DNA from: Liolophura sinensis
Taxonomy: Eukaryota > Mollusca > Polyplacophora > Chitonida > Chitonidae
Direction: 5' to 3'
DNA length: 64,000 nt
NCBI RefSeq assembly: GCF_032854445.1
Contig: NC_088299.1
Coordinates: 10,781,608-10,845,607, forward strand
Positions 1 through 10,412 of the stretch are shown here, one piece after another. The notes beneath the pieces are model-generated. The model ran no database searches. It was not told the origin of the DNA and worked only from the letters and a program-made list of their open reading frames with translations. Every line of letters begins with the position of its first letter. The stretch's first letter is position 1. The position numbers and the translations under genes are program-made.

Positions 1-1010
1 CCAGTATAATATGTGACACGACAATGCGAATAGCTTCCTAGTGAAATGCACAAAAGGCAGCAGTAAGAACACACAATCATATTAAAGCAATGCAAAGGGA
101 CCAGACCTCGGGGATGCTTAGTCCACCAGCACAGTCCTGGTTTATGTAGGAATACAATATAATTAAGGACGTACAGCATGGAGAGTAAAAGCAGTGCAGC
201 GACGACAGCGTGATAGTTGGCAAATGGTCACACGAATCCGGTGAAATCTGTCCTCTTGTCAATTTACCTCAGCTAGTGTTTTATTCTAACTGTTCATGTA
301 AATGCATAAATAGTAGCAATTTACACGCCCCAAACACCTTGGCCTACGTAAAATTAGGTAAAAAAATATATGCAGCGATGGCAACGACAATTTATTAGAT
401 GTTACTGGTCTAGAATTACTGAAAATGCTGTGATGTCATCAAATTTAACATACAACTACATTAAAACAATGCAAAGGAACCAGGCCTGGTGGATGCTGTA
501 ATTATACACACAATCACAAAAGTAGTGTTGGTCAACATTACTATACGTTATAGACCTAGGCCATATACACCCAAAACTAGTATTACCTAACGTCCTAGAC
601 CACTCCGGCCCATCATTGAAGGGTAGTGTAGCCTACACCGCAAATGTAGTGTAGGGCTTCGCAGAAAAGTATCCGTTATCAGAAAAATGATCAGCTAAAC
701 AACAACGTTATCAGAAAAAAAGATCAGGTAAACAACAACGTTATAAGAAAAAAATGATCAGGTAAATAACAACGTTATCAGAAAAAATGATCCGGTAAAC
801 AGCAAGGAATGCATAAAATGTAAAATTGTTGAATAATAAATACATATGCAGTGTCTGAGTATAATAAAGTAGTTACAGCATAGAGGGTAAATCCGGAGCA
901 GCGAGGACGGTGTAATAACTGTAAATGTTCACATATAACCGCTGAAATATGGCCTCTTGTCAATTTACTTTCGTTAGTCTTTTATTCTAATAGTTTATGT
1001 AAATGTTTAA
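1..1010. repeat. Two copies of an unnamed interspersed repeat
   Basis: The stretch near 85-310 recurs, diverged, near 455-1010. Shared blocks include a run ending in GCAATGCAAAGG, the GCAGCGACGACAGCGTGATAG-like block and CCTCTTGTCAATTTAC. The same block is found in reverse orientation near 56815-56900 and 57045-57130, so this is a dispersed family and not a local duplication. No coding capacity is visible. The element class is unknown to me. Confidence 0.5.
660..806. repeat. Short tandem repeat, about 40-bp unit
   Basis: About 3.5 diverged copies of a roughly 40-bp unit built round AACAACGTTATCAGAAAAAA and GATCAGGTAAA, lying inside the second copy of the interspersed repeat. Confidence 0.6.
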
Positions 1011-1182
1011 ACACAAGCTCCATGGCTTAAAACAAAATCAGGCATATTAATTGCAATTTATTTCATTATTTCATGCTTCATCCTCGAGCAGAATAAAGGT
1101 TTATACACGGTCAAAATATGTACCGTTCACTGTTATATCGTTATTATACATGTACGTATGTGGAAGCAACAGTGAAGCCTTA

Positions 1183-1442
1183 TTACACCCAAAAAATTAA
1201 TCTGTTAATTTTAAAAATCATTTTGTTGTCTGAGTGACGCTAGAATGTATTCTGTTATTGTAACAATATTATGTCATATTCAACATAATATTATGTTAGT
1301 GTAATATAATTGTTATGTTGAATTAATAGAATATGCGAGTTATATTTAACAGAACAATCTGCTGCAATAGCAGAATACATTGTAGAATCACTCAGACAAC
1401 AGACTTTCTGTTAAAATTAACAGATTAATTTTTTGAGTGTAA
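1183..1442. mobile_element. MITE with long terminal inverted repeats
   Basis: The two ends are inverted copies of each other for roughly 80 bp. The left end begins TTACACCCAAAAAATTAATC and the right end closes GATTAATTTTTTGAGTGTAA. The match runs on through TTGTTGTCTGAGTGA and AATGTATTCTG. The AT-rich centre (about 1270-1350) has no open reading frame. Length near 260 bp with no coding capacity fits a non-autonomous DNA transposon. The superfamily was not assigned because the flanking target duplication is unclear. Confidence 0.7.
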
Positions 1443-2993
1443 GTTGTTACCCACATTAACGTATTTGGAAGAGTGATAGCTCTCCGCGGCAATCCATGAG
1501 TTCACCTTTATCTGGGGCATTGTGAACAGCAGGTTTCCTGATTGGATGAGCACACATAAACGAGGCACCGATGTTTACTGACATCAACACCACCAGTCAA
1601 CTTTGGTCACACGCCCAAGATAGAGTAAAACCCACCAAAATTCTGAATTCCGCTCAATACAGATAATCTGTCTTTGGCGCTGGCATGCACGTGAATCAAA
1701 ACGTGACAGTGATTGAATATGGTGTTCGAATTAGAGTGGGTCGCTCCAAAATTCTTTGGGTTTCTTCCGGTATGCTATGCAAGACTTCGTTCCCGAACAA
1801 AACCTGAAATGTTTACTAATCTGGCGAGGAGATTACGCGCAATATAGATCGGTCCATCAACTCACGACATGATCATTGAATCCGTAAACAAATCAACCAC
1901 TGAAAGTATGTCGCACATCCCTTTCCTACCCGTGCTCTGAGCTTGCATCTCAAACATCTGATACACCGTTACTGGAAGAAGACGAATATCATTGCACCAG
2001 TGAAATAACCACTGAAGGCAATGGGAACGTGTAAAACCAGACATTCATCGACTTTTGGTTAGATGTATGCGTAATGAGGTTTATACAGTGATTCACTAGC
2101 GCTCTCGTATATATAACCATCGCTTTTCCTCCGGAAACTGTTCATTGATTGATTAAATTTGCATCATAGACCCAACAAACCTGAAGCTTGTGAGAAAAAC
2201 GATTGTGTTTATGACACTGTCATAATAATTTGTTTAAGGACATTGTTTCGTGTAAAGTTCAGATTAAAAACTATAATTTCACGAAAAAGGTAAAAGATGC
2301 TGAGATGAACGTTCTTTTGTGACGTCACGTCTGATGTCTTGACTGCATGACCTCGAGCGTCTGTTGCTTGTTTTATGATTACTGGCACTGGCTTTCTCAT
2401 TGCATAACTTTAAAATTCATTATCTCTAATTAGACTAAAGCAGATTTTATTATGCAAACATTCACCTACGCCTTCTTTGTTTTTACTGCCATACAATATA
2501 CTTATCATAAGTTAACCTTCACGAAAAAAACAAAACACTTTTTAATCACATTCATGAACAATGAATTGACAAACCCTGAATTAGGACAGGTAAATCGAGA
2601 AGTGTTTAAATGATCAAATGTGTGGTCATTTGCCAGTTACGTGTAGTCTTTTAGGTTGTATTCCTGCATAATCTTGGATTTTCCTGATGAATTAACTGGT
2701 CCATTTGCATTGTTTTGATGTGTTTTCATAGTAAATGTGGTTCTTATTGTAATAAATACTTCAAAGAAATTGCAACGAACATCAGCGGATTATTTTTCAT
2801 CTAAATCTTCTTAAGTCACGATGCTTGGAGATTCTGCTACTTTTTAAACATGAAGAGTCGAAATAAAATCCTAACTTCATGCTGCGTCTTTTTTTCTTCA
2901 TTTCCGATATATCATCCAGACCATCAGTGAAGACGGTAGAAACCACGTAGTACAAACCTAGATACTTCCACAGGGTAACGGTGTACTAGAAGC
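1443..2993. other. No confident gene; a TATA-like site and a possible minus-strand exon
   Basis: No recognisable protein is found here. A TATATATAA run lies near 2110-2118. On the minus strand an open frame starts with ATG at 2044 and reads to a GTGAGT donor-like site near 1868, about 65 bp downstream of that TATA run. The 58-residue product is not one I recognise, so it is not called as a gene. Confidence 0.25.
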
Positions 2994-3902
2994 TTGAGGC
3001 CGATTGAGGATGACGGAGCAAAAGTCAGTGGAGGATTTCCTGTCTTACCAAATTTCCCATGTCATGGGAATCTGGCGCTTTTGGGTATTGTGGATTCCGT
3101 GTCTCTGCTGGCGTCAGCTCTGCCTGGTTTCATTCGTCACGCAGCCGATGTTGACTTGATCTACTTATCAGGGTGTGGTTGGTATCTATTCATGCTTTAT
3201 TTCGTCACCGACGTGTCTATCTATGTGTTAGTCTGCATGACCGTGGAGAGGTTCATCACTGTGTTTTTCCCTCACCAGGCCACTACATTGTGTAATCGAC
3301 GTAAAGCCATCGTTACCGTCATACTAGTCTCATTTGTTCTCGTCGCGGTAAACGTTCATTTGGTTTTCACCACAGAATCCCGCGTGGACACCGCCATCTT
3401 GGAAACCAATGTCACGCAGGTGACGAAATACTGCGCAGACTCTGACGATCACGAGATGTGGAAAAAGTTCATCTGGCCCTGGGTTGACATGAGTGTGTTA
3501 ACTTTTATACCGTTCATTCTCTTCGTCTCTCTCAATGGAAGCGTACTGCTTCGCATGGCTCATTACACCAGGAAAGTCCATGCCGAGGCGACTATCCCCG
3601 AACAGCGTCTTCACCGACAGAGGAAGATGAACAGTTTAGTAGCCTGTATTTGTGTTGTGTTCCTGCTAACGACTGGTCCCATCACGATATTGCATATCGT
3701 CGAGCCGTATTGGAATAGAGATGACTTGGAGCAAAAAGCTCTTCATTCCTTAACTGTAGCCTGCCTAGGTCACCTTGGCTATTTGACGAACTGTGTCAAC
3801 TTCTCCCTCTATTACTTCAGGGGAAGCACCTTTAAACAAGACTTAAGAAATGTTCTCAAAAATCGAAGCAAGATTGCAACAATGACTTTGGCAAATAGAT
3901 GA
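2994..3902 (+). CDS. Class A (rhodopsin-family) GPCR exon, N-terminal part missing
   Basis: Reads as a seven-transmembrane peptide-receptor-like protein from TM2 to the C-terminus. TM2 spans about residues 27-47 (LALLGIVDSVSLL), TM3 62-84 ending in ERF in place of DRY, and TM4 about 106-126. TM5 is near 160-187 (FIWPWVDM), TM6 about 215-237, and TM7 ends NFSLYYFRG in place of NPxxY. The C61 at the start of TM3 and a Cys in extracellular loop 2 could form the conserved disulfide. This pattern resembles the large lophotrochozoan set of FMRFamide-receptor-like orphan receptors. The open frame has no ATG before TM2, and no TM1 was found in the upstream 300 bp. Either an upstream exon carries TM1 or the copy is truncated. 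The C-terminus is short and ends at TGA 3900-3902. Ligand unknown. Confidence 0.65.
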   Translation: MRPIEDDGAKVSGGFPVLPNFPCHGNLALLGIVDSVSLLASALPGFIRHAADVDLIYLSGCGWYLFMLYFVTDVSIYVLVCMTVERFITVFFPHQATTLCNRRKAIVTVILVSFVLVAVNVHLVFTTESRVDTAILETNVTQVTKYCADSDDHEMWKKFIWPWVDMSVLTFIPFILFVSLNGSVLLRMAHYTRKVHAEATIPEQRLHRQRKMNSLVACICVVFLLTTGPITILHIVEPYWNRDDLEQKALHSLTVACLGHLGYLTNCVNFSLYYFRGSTFKQDLRNVLKNRSKIATMTLANR

Positions 3903-5070
3903 AGTTTAGATACAGAACAGATTTAGGGCAGAAGACCCAACTTCACATAACTGGACACAAAACACGGGAAATTAGTCAAATCTCAGCCAAACGACGTTCG
4001 TCTGAAAGTTGACACGCTAAGTTTTACATCTGTGTATAAATTGGCCGACAAACGCGCGTTCACTTGGCTACACGAAACCGAAAACCCATAACTTTGTGGG
4101 TTTGGCTCAGTCGGACAAATCCGCTAAAAGGGAAAAGACCGTCGGGCGACAGTTCTGACTTGATTTCTGAGTGATGAAAGTCGGAGCCACCATATTTCTA
4201 CCATCGACCAAGTGAAATGCTATCTTGGTAAAACACTTTGAAATACCTTGAATGCTTACAGTCTACAGGAGTTACGCTGCATTCTCTGTTTTTTACTTCA
4301 TAAACGCACAGCTGTCAGTCCAACCTACCTTCATCACTTGGAATCCGTCAGCTTCGCTCTGACTGGTCGCTGAATTGCTTACAACCAACGAGAGCTAAGC
4401 TTTTAACGCACTGAAGGATTACATTGATGGAGGCAACTTGAAGAGACAGATTTGCGTCATCGTCAAAGGCGACGACAGTAGTAATAGTCAGTGCTATTGT
4501 CGCCACTGGTGCCAGACATGTTCCTACATGCCTTCCATTTTTAATGTGCTGTTAACCTGTTAATCTTATTGTCTATATGTTTGACTAAATTTTTTTATTA
4601 CAAACTTTGTAAATTTGTAGGGAACTCGCTGCACACATGAAACGGGTACAAGGAAGCGAGTTTCGTTTCTTTATTAGCTCAGTATGTATTGATACTTAAA
4701 AAAATAACCTTGGTTTTGCAAAAACTTCAAATTTACATAGTTTTAATGAGTGTTTAAAACATTTGTGATACACTTTCATTTTCAAAATTAAAAGTTGGTG
4801 CATCAGCACGAATTACTGAGCTGTCATGAATTAAGAATGGAAGACGTTTAACTTTAAAACGGTGGCTGGGCTATGAAATGTTAATAGGCCCAAAGTGGCG
4901 TGGGCTCATTGTCTCTAATACGAAATTTGTAAATACGTACTTCATGTTGTTTCTGTGTATATGACAAATAGATGTGGTTTAATTCAGCAATGTATACAGA
5001 ACTCACCAACTACACCAGATGTCTTTAATAGAAGCCTGTGTGTTGAAACCTTACAAATCACGAGAAATCT
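3903..5070. other. Intergenic; nothing recognised
   Basis: AT-rich sequence after the GPCR stop. No open frame of family character, RNA gene or full repeat was recognised. An AACCCATAACTTTGTGGGTT hairpin occurs near 4083-4102 but has no context that gives it meaning. Confidence 0.4.
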
Positions 5071-5071
5071 A

Positions 5072-5430
5072 GCACACTACATGTCCATTGTGTGCTCCGC
5101 TCACTACATGTCCATTGTGTGCTCAGCACACTACATGTCCATTGTGTGCTCAGCACACTACATGTCCATTGTGTGCTCCGCTCACTACATGTCCATTGTG
5201 TGCTCCGCTCACTACATGTCCATTGTGTGCTCAGCACACTACATGTCCATTGTGTGCTCCGCTCACTACATGTCCATTGTGTGCTCAGCACACTACATGT
5301 CCATTGTGTGCTCCGCTCACTACATGTCCATTGTGTGCTCCGCTCACTGCATGTCCATTGTGTGCTCGGCACACTACATGTCCATTGTGTGCTCAGCACA
5401 CTACATGTTCATTGTGTGCTCAGCTCACAT
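5072..5430. repeat. 27-bp minisatellite, about 13 units
   Basis: Perfectly phased 27-bp units of the form CACTACATGTCCATTGTGTG plus seven bases. Two unit variants alternate irregularly, ending CTCCGCT or CTCAGCA. The CTCAGCA variant followed by the next unit makes the near-palindrome GTGTGCTCAGCACAC. Because 27 is a multiple of three, several frames stay open across the array on both strands; these are not genes. Confidence 0.95.
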
Positions 5431-5944
5431 GCCTAAGAGGCTGGAGAAAATTAAGGTCACGAAAGGCCAAATTTCTAACGTAAAAGAAATGACGGGGTCG
5501 CTTGATTGCTTGTATAGGCTGACTAATAAATAATTTCAATTTTAAAATAATACCTTGAATTGAATCACCTCTCCACATTCACTCAAGTGTTATTTTTTTC
5601 TTTCCACAAATTTACCCATCTGAATTCGCGATGACAGTATTTAAAAAAAGGGTGCAGAATCCTTACCGCCAGCTTTGAGCAGATATTCAACAAGGCAGTC
5701 ATTTCAGAACCGAAAAAAATGTTATGTAAGCTAAATGTCCACATATGTTGTTACTTTAAGTACTGTTCTTCAAATGGATATATATTCCAGTTGTTGTTGA
5801 ATAAACAAACAAATAATAGTCTGTTTTACGACCTTATTGAGAACTCTTGAGTTAATGTACATGTCAGTCGTTTATAAGTTTTTGCTTGAGGAAGCAAACA
5901 TAATTGAAGTTACATTGGATGAGCCCAGAGGTAACAATCACATC

Positions 5945-6570
5945 CACAAGCATCTGATGTTCATTCACATAAACGTCCATTAATCTGATGTCCACCCATA
6001 TATGTTCATAACATCTGATGTCCACCCATAAACGTCCATTACACCTGATGTCCACCCATAAACGTTCATTACAGTTGATGCCCACCCATAAACGTCCATT
6101 ACATGTGACGTCCACCCATACACGCCTGTCATGTGTGAGTTCGCCCATGAAGTTCATTACATCTGATGTTCACCCGCAAACGCCTGTTCCATGTGATATC
6201 CTCTCATAAACGCCCATTACATCTGATGCCCACCCATAAGCGTCCATTACACCTGATATCCATCCATAAAACCCCATTAATCAAGTGTGTATCCATGAGC
6301 GTTCAATACATCTGATGTTCACCCATAAACGCCCATTACATCTGATATCCATCCATAAACGCCAATTACATCTGATATCCATCCATAAACGCTCATTACA
6401 TCTGATATCCATCCATAAACGCCCATTACGTCAGATGTGTATCCATAAACGTTCATTATATCAGATATCCATCCATATACGGCCATTACACCTGATATAA
6501 ATCGTAAACAACTGATATCCATACACAAACTCCCATTACACCTGATATCCATCCCTAAAACCCATTCTGT
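5945..6570. repeat. 30-bp minisatellite, about 20 units, diverged
   Basis: Units of about 30 bp follow TCTGATRTCCAYCCATAAAC then GYCCATTACA. Divergence between units is clearly higher than in the neighbouring 27- and 42-bp arrays, which suggests an older array. Open frames in it on both strands are by-products of the period. Confidence 0.9.
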
Positions 6571-6774
6571 CACACGTGTATCCGTCAACATCCAATACAT
6601 CGGCATCGAATTGGTAGTACCCTTTGCTCCGAGAAACAATGAAAATATTACATTGAACGCTAACAGTTGGAGCTTCTGGACTTCTTCTACCATATATATT
6701 TTGTCCAACCTAGAGGTACAAGTTTATTGACACAAAGTGTCAAAAAGCTGTGGAAATCACATGAGCTTTGTCAG

Positions 6775-7716
6775 GGTCCATCAGTTAGCTGTGCGAATGA
6801 GGTGAGTTTATCTCAGTTAGCTGTGGGAATGAGGTGAGTTTATCTCAGGTTCCATGTTAGCTGTGGGAATGAATTAATGGGCGCTTTAACGAACGTAGGT
6901 ATGTATGCTTGGGGTTTAACGTCATATGACGACGATGAGTCATTAGATATGTGTAGAGGGCCCATCAGTTAGCTGCCGGTATGAGGTGGGTTAAGCTTAG
7001 GGTCCATCAGTTACCTGCCGGCGTGAGGTGGGTTAAACTTAGGGTCCATCAGTTACCTGCCGGCATGAGGTGGGTTAAGCTTAGGGTCCATCAGTTACCT
7101 GCCGGTATGAGGTGGGTTAAGCTTAGGGTCCATTAGTTAGCTGCCGGTATGAGGTAGGTTAAGCTTAAGGTCCATCAGTTACCTGCCGGTATGAGGTGGG
7201 TTAAGCTTAGGGTCCATCAGTTAGCTGCCGGCATGAGGTGGGTTAAGCTTAGGGTCCATCAGTTAGCTGCCGGCATGAGGTGGGTTAAGCTTAGGGTCCA
7301 TCAGTTAGCTACCGGCATGAGGTGGGTTAAGCTTAGGGTCCATCAGTTACCTGCCGGCGTGAGGTGGGTTAAGTTTAGGGTCCATCAGTTACCTGCCAGC
7401 ATGAGGTGGGTTAAGCTTAGGGTCCATCAGTTAGCTGCCGGTATGAGGTGGGTTAAGCTTAAGGTCCATCACTTAGCTGCCGGCGTGAGGTGGGTTAAGC
7501 TTAAGGTCCATCAGCTACCTGCCGGCATGAGGTGGGTTAAGCTTAGGGTCCATCAGTTACCTGCCGGCATGAGGTGGGTTAAGCTTAGGGTACATCAGTT
7601 GCCTGCCGGCGTGAGGTGGGTTAAGCTTAGGGTCTATCAGTTAGCTGCCGGTATGAGGTGGGTTAAGCTTAGGGTCCATCAGTTACCTGCCGGCGTGAGG
7701 TGGGTTAAGCTTAGGT
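6775..7716. repeat. 42-bp minisatellite, first block, about 18 regular units
   Basis: Units of 42 bp contain GAGGTGGGTTAAGCTTAGGG and CATCAGTTACCTGCCGG, with a HindIII-type AAGCTT in nearly every unit. The left edge (6775-6870) holds degenerate units. The 14-residue frame RWVKLRVHQLPAGM stays open because 42 is a multiple of three. Block 1 is separated from block 2 by about 600 bp of dispersed-repeat sequence. Confidence 0.95.
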
Positions 7717-8325
7717 TAATGAGTGCTTTAACGCACGTAGGTATGTATGCTTGGGGTTTAATGTCATATGACGACGATGAGTCATTAGATATGTGTACAT
7801 ATACTGTGTCTTATTGTGGTTGGGCGAGTCCATGCCGCCAAAGTGCTGCCTCCACTGAAGTATCATGCCGACGACACTAGACATTACACACCACCCACTC
7901 ATACTGTATTTTGTGCCTCAAAACAAACATTCGTATACCAGCCGTCAACCAGTGAGGACGTTCCAGTTCAACAATTGCAAGGCCAATTCCCAAAACAACG
8001 TATAACACAAACCACCAAAGAACTAAGAAGGTATATAAAGTACGCAAATAGGACGGAATCCTGCAAAGAGAAGCAGTGAATAATTTTCATTGATGTTGGA
8101 GAGACGCAAGGTAGGCCTATGTTCTAGGCGACTCAGTGAAATTAGTATTTAAATTGAGTACCATGCTTGAGTACCAGTTGAGGATAACGAAATATGTATC
8201 TCAGTTGCGCTTTGGTTGCAGTTGTTCACATATCTAACACGGAGATCTAATTCAATACGATGACACTAGGCCAACCAGTCTTGTTTCATTGCTCTAACCC
8301 CTCAGTGCTGAGTACCATTTTTAAG
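7717..8325. repeat. SINE-like sequence between the two 42-bp blocks
   Basis: Contains GGGTTTAATGTCATATGACG (near 7755), then GTCCATGCCGCCAAAGTGCT and GGCCAACCAGTCTTGTTTC-like blocks (near 8270). All of these recur in the dispersed copies near 11740-11890, 29230-29475 and 46430-46720. A near-identical copy of the first block also lies before block 1 (about 6870-6958). No gene is supported here. Confidence 0.5.
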
Positions 8326-9556
8326 TTAGCTACCGGCGTGAGATGGGTTCTTAGGGTCCATCAATTACCTGCCGGCATGAGGTGGGTTAAGCTTAGGGTC
8401 CATCAGTTAGCTGCCGGTATGAGGTGGGTTAAGCTTAGGGTCCATCAATTACCTGTCGCCATGAGGTGGGTTAAGCTTAGGGTCCATCAGTTACCTGCCG
8501 GCATGAGATGGGTTAAGCTTAGGGTCCATCAGTTAGCTGCCGGCATGAGGTGGGTTAAGCTTAGGGTCCATCAGTTAGCTGACGGCATGAGGTGGGTTAA
8601 GCTTAGGGCCCATCAGTTACCTGCCGGCGTGAGGTGGGTTAAGCTTAGGGTCTATCAGTTACCTGCCGGTATGAGGTGGGTTAAGCTTAGGGTCCATCAG
8701 TTAGCTGCCGGCGTGAGGTGGGTTAAGCTTAGGGTCCATCACTTAGCTACCGGCGTGAGGTGGGTTAAGCTTAGGGTCCATCAGTTAGCTGCCGGCATGA
8801 GGTGGGTTAAGCTTAGGGCCCATCAGTTACCTGCCGGCGTGAGGTGGGTTAAGCTTAGGGTCTATCAGTTACCTGCCGGTATGAGGTGGGTTAAGCTTAG
8901 GGTCCATCAGTTAGCTGCCGGCGTGAGGTGGGTTAAGCTTAGGGTCCATCAGTTAGCTACCGGCGTGAGGTGGGTTAAGCTTAGGGTCCATCAGTTACCT
9001 GCCGGTATGAGGTGGGTTAAGCTTAGGGTCCATCAGTTAGCTGCCGGCGTGAGGTGGGTTAAGCTTAGGGTCCATCAGTTAGCTACCGGCATGAGGTGGG
9101 TTAAGCTTAGGGTCTATCAGTTACCTGCCGGTATGAGGTGGGTTAAGCTTAGGGTCCATCAGCTACCTGCCGGTATGAGGTGGGTTAAGCTTAGGGTCCA
9201 TCAGTTACCTGCCGGCATGAGGTTGGTTAAGCTTAGGGTCCATCAGTTAGCTGCCGGCGTGAGGTGGGTTAAGCTTAGGGTCCATCAGTTAGCTACCGAC
9301 GTGAGGTGGGTTAAGCTTAGGGCCCATCAGTTACCTGCCGGCGTGAGGTGGGTTAAGCTTAGGGTCTATCAGTTACCTGCCGGCGTGAGGTGGGTTAAGC
9401 TTAGGGTCCATCAGTTAGCTACCGGCATGAGGTGGGTTAAGCTTAGGGTCCATCAGCTACCTGCCGGTATGAGGTGGGTAAAGCTTAGGGTCCATCAGTT
9501 AGCTACCGGCATGAGGTGGGTTAAGCTTAGGGTCCATCAGTACGCTGTGGCTAAAG
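8325..9556. repeat. 42-bp minisatellite, second block, about 28-29 units
   Basis: Same 42-bp unit as in block 1, with very high similarity between units and a higher-order pattern. Runs of three to four units carrying the same point variants (for example GGGCCCATCAG then GGTCTATCAG) recur near 8600, 8810 and 9320. An open frame of 441 codons crosses the block, but its composition is pure repeat and it has no gene context. Confidence 0.95.
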
Positions 9557-9740
9557 TCAAGTTTATATCCGTGTCTCTTGTTTAACGGTTTGAACAAGAA
9601 GTGTTCTTCTTTGGCAATAGCCAACTCACTTGGAATTGTATAGGTTAAATACATGCATAAAAACAGTAACTCAGTTAAAACTAAGCATACTTTTTTGTTA
9701 ATATACGATTTTTAATTATTCCCCCAGCATGTATTCAGTT

Positions 9741-9965
9741 ATTTATTTGATTGGTGCTTTACGCTGTACTCAAGATTTTTTTTACTTATACGACTGCAGC
9801 CTGCATTATGGTGGGAGGAAACAGGGCAGAGCCCGGGGGAAACCCACGACCATCCGCAGGTTGCTGACAGATCTTCCCACTTACGGCCGGAGAGGAAGCC
9901 AGCATGAGTTGGACTTGAACTCGCACTGGTGGGAGGATTCTGGGTCATTACGCATTACTGTGATG
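9741..9965 (-). mobile_element. SINE family A, near full length
   Basis: Family A read 5' to 3' has a tRNA-like head with a TGGCTCAGTTGG A-box and GAGTTCAAGTCC B-box. Its body carries GGTTTCCTCCCACCATAATG and TATAAGTGAAATATTCTTGA, and its tail is ACACCAATCAAATAAATA. This copy is on the minus strand. Its head end is degenerate past the B-box. Confidence 0.85.
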
Positions 9966-10024
9966 TGGCGATCAAGTCTCTCTGTCAGACTGTCCGGAAA
10001 CATTACAACAGACCTCATTTTGAT

Positions 10025-10250
10025 TTTGATTTTTTGTAGGCATGACTGTGACCATGTGGGGGTGTGCATGTTATTTTGGTGGCGTCCAATCCATCATTTC
10101 CATGCAGAGTTATTGCCCTTTCAACCTAGAAATGGGGCTTGTAGACAGTGACTCCTTGTCAACGCATCTCCTACAGAGATCATTTGAGCTATTGCCCTTT
10201 GAACATATGGGGACTTGTAGACGACGATTGCGTGTTAAAGATATATAATG
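10025..10250. repeat. Dispersed or locally duplicated sequence with TTATTGCCCTTT motif
   Basis: A block running TATTGCCCTTTCAACCTAGA to GGGGCTTGTAGAC is repeated within 90 bp in diverged form (near 10105 and 10190). It gives short open frames without family signals. It is probably part of a dispersed repeat. Confidence 0.35.
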
Positions 10251-10287
10251 ATCTCTCAATACTGATGTGTAGCATGTCCATTTCCTG

Positions 10288-10412
10288 GGGCCGGTTTCAT
10301 GAAGCAGACTTAATGTTACATAACCCTTAGCTAAGTCCACTTTATATCTCTAAAACACGCGTCTTCATGGTAATTCAGGGCACACTTAACTAAGTGAGCT
10401 TCATGAAATCAT
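10288..10412. mobile_element. Small MITE-like element
   Basis: About 125 bp. GGTTTCATGAAGCAGACTTAA at the left faces CTTAACTAAGTGAGCTTCATGAAATC-type sequence at the right, so the ends form terminal inverted repeats of about 20 bp. There is no coding capacity. Confidence 0.5.

Noticed and set aside
4955-5533. 192-codon open frame with HYMSIVCSA repeats
   Set aside because: Generated by the 27-bp array; several other frames are equally open.
7191-7880. 229-codon open frame on plus
   Set aside because: Same 42-bp repeat artefact, running on into SINE-like sequence.
8260-9585. 441-codon open frame on plus
   Set aside because: It is a pure translation of the 42-bp repeat (RWVKLRVHQL), open only because 42 is divisible by three, with no promoter, splice or family evidence.
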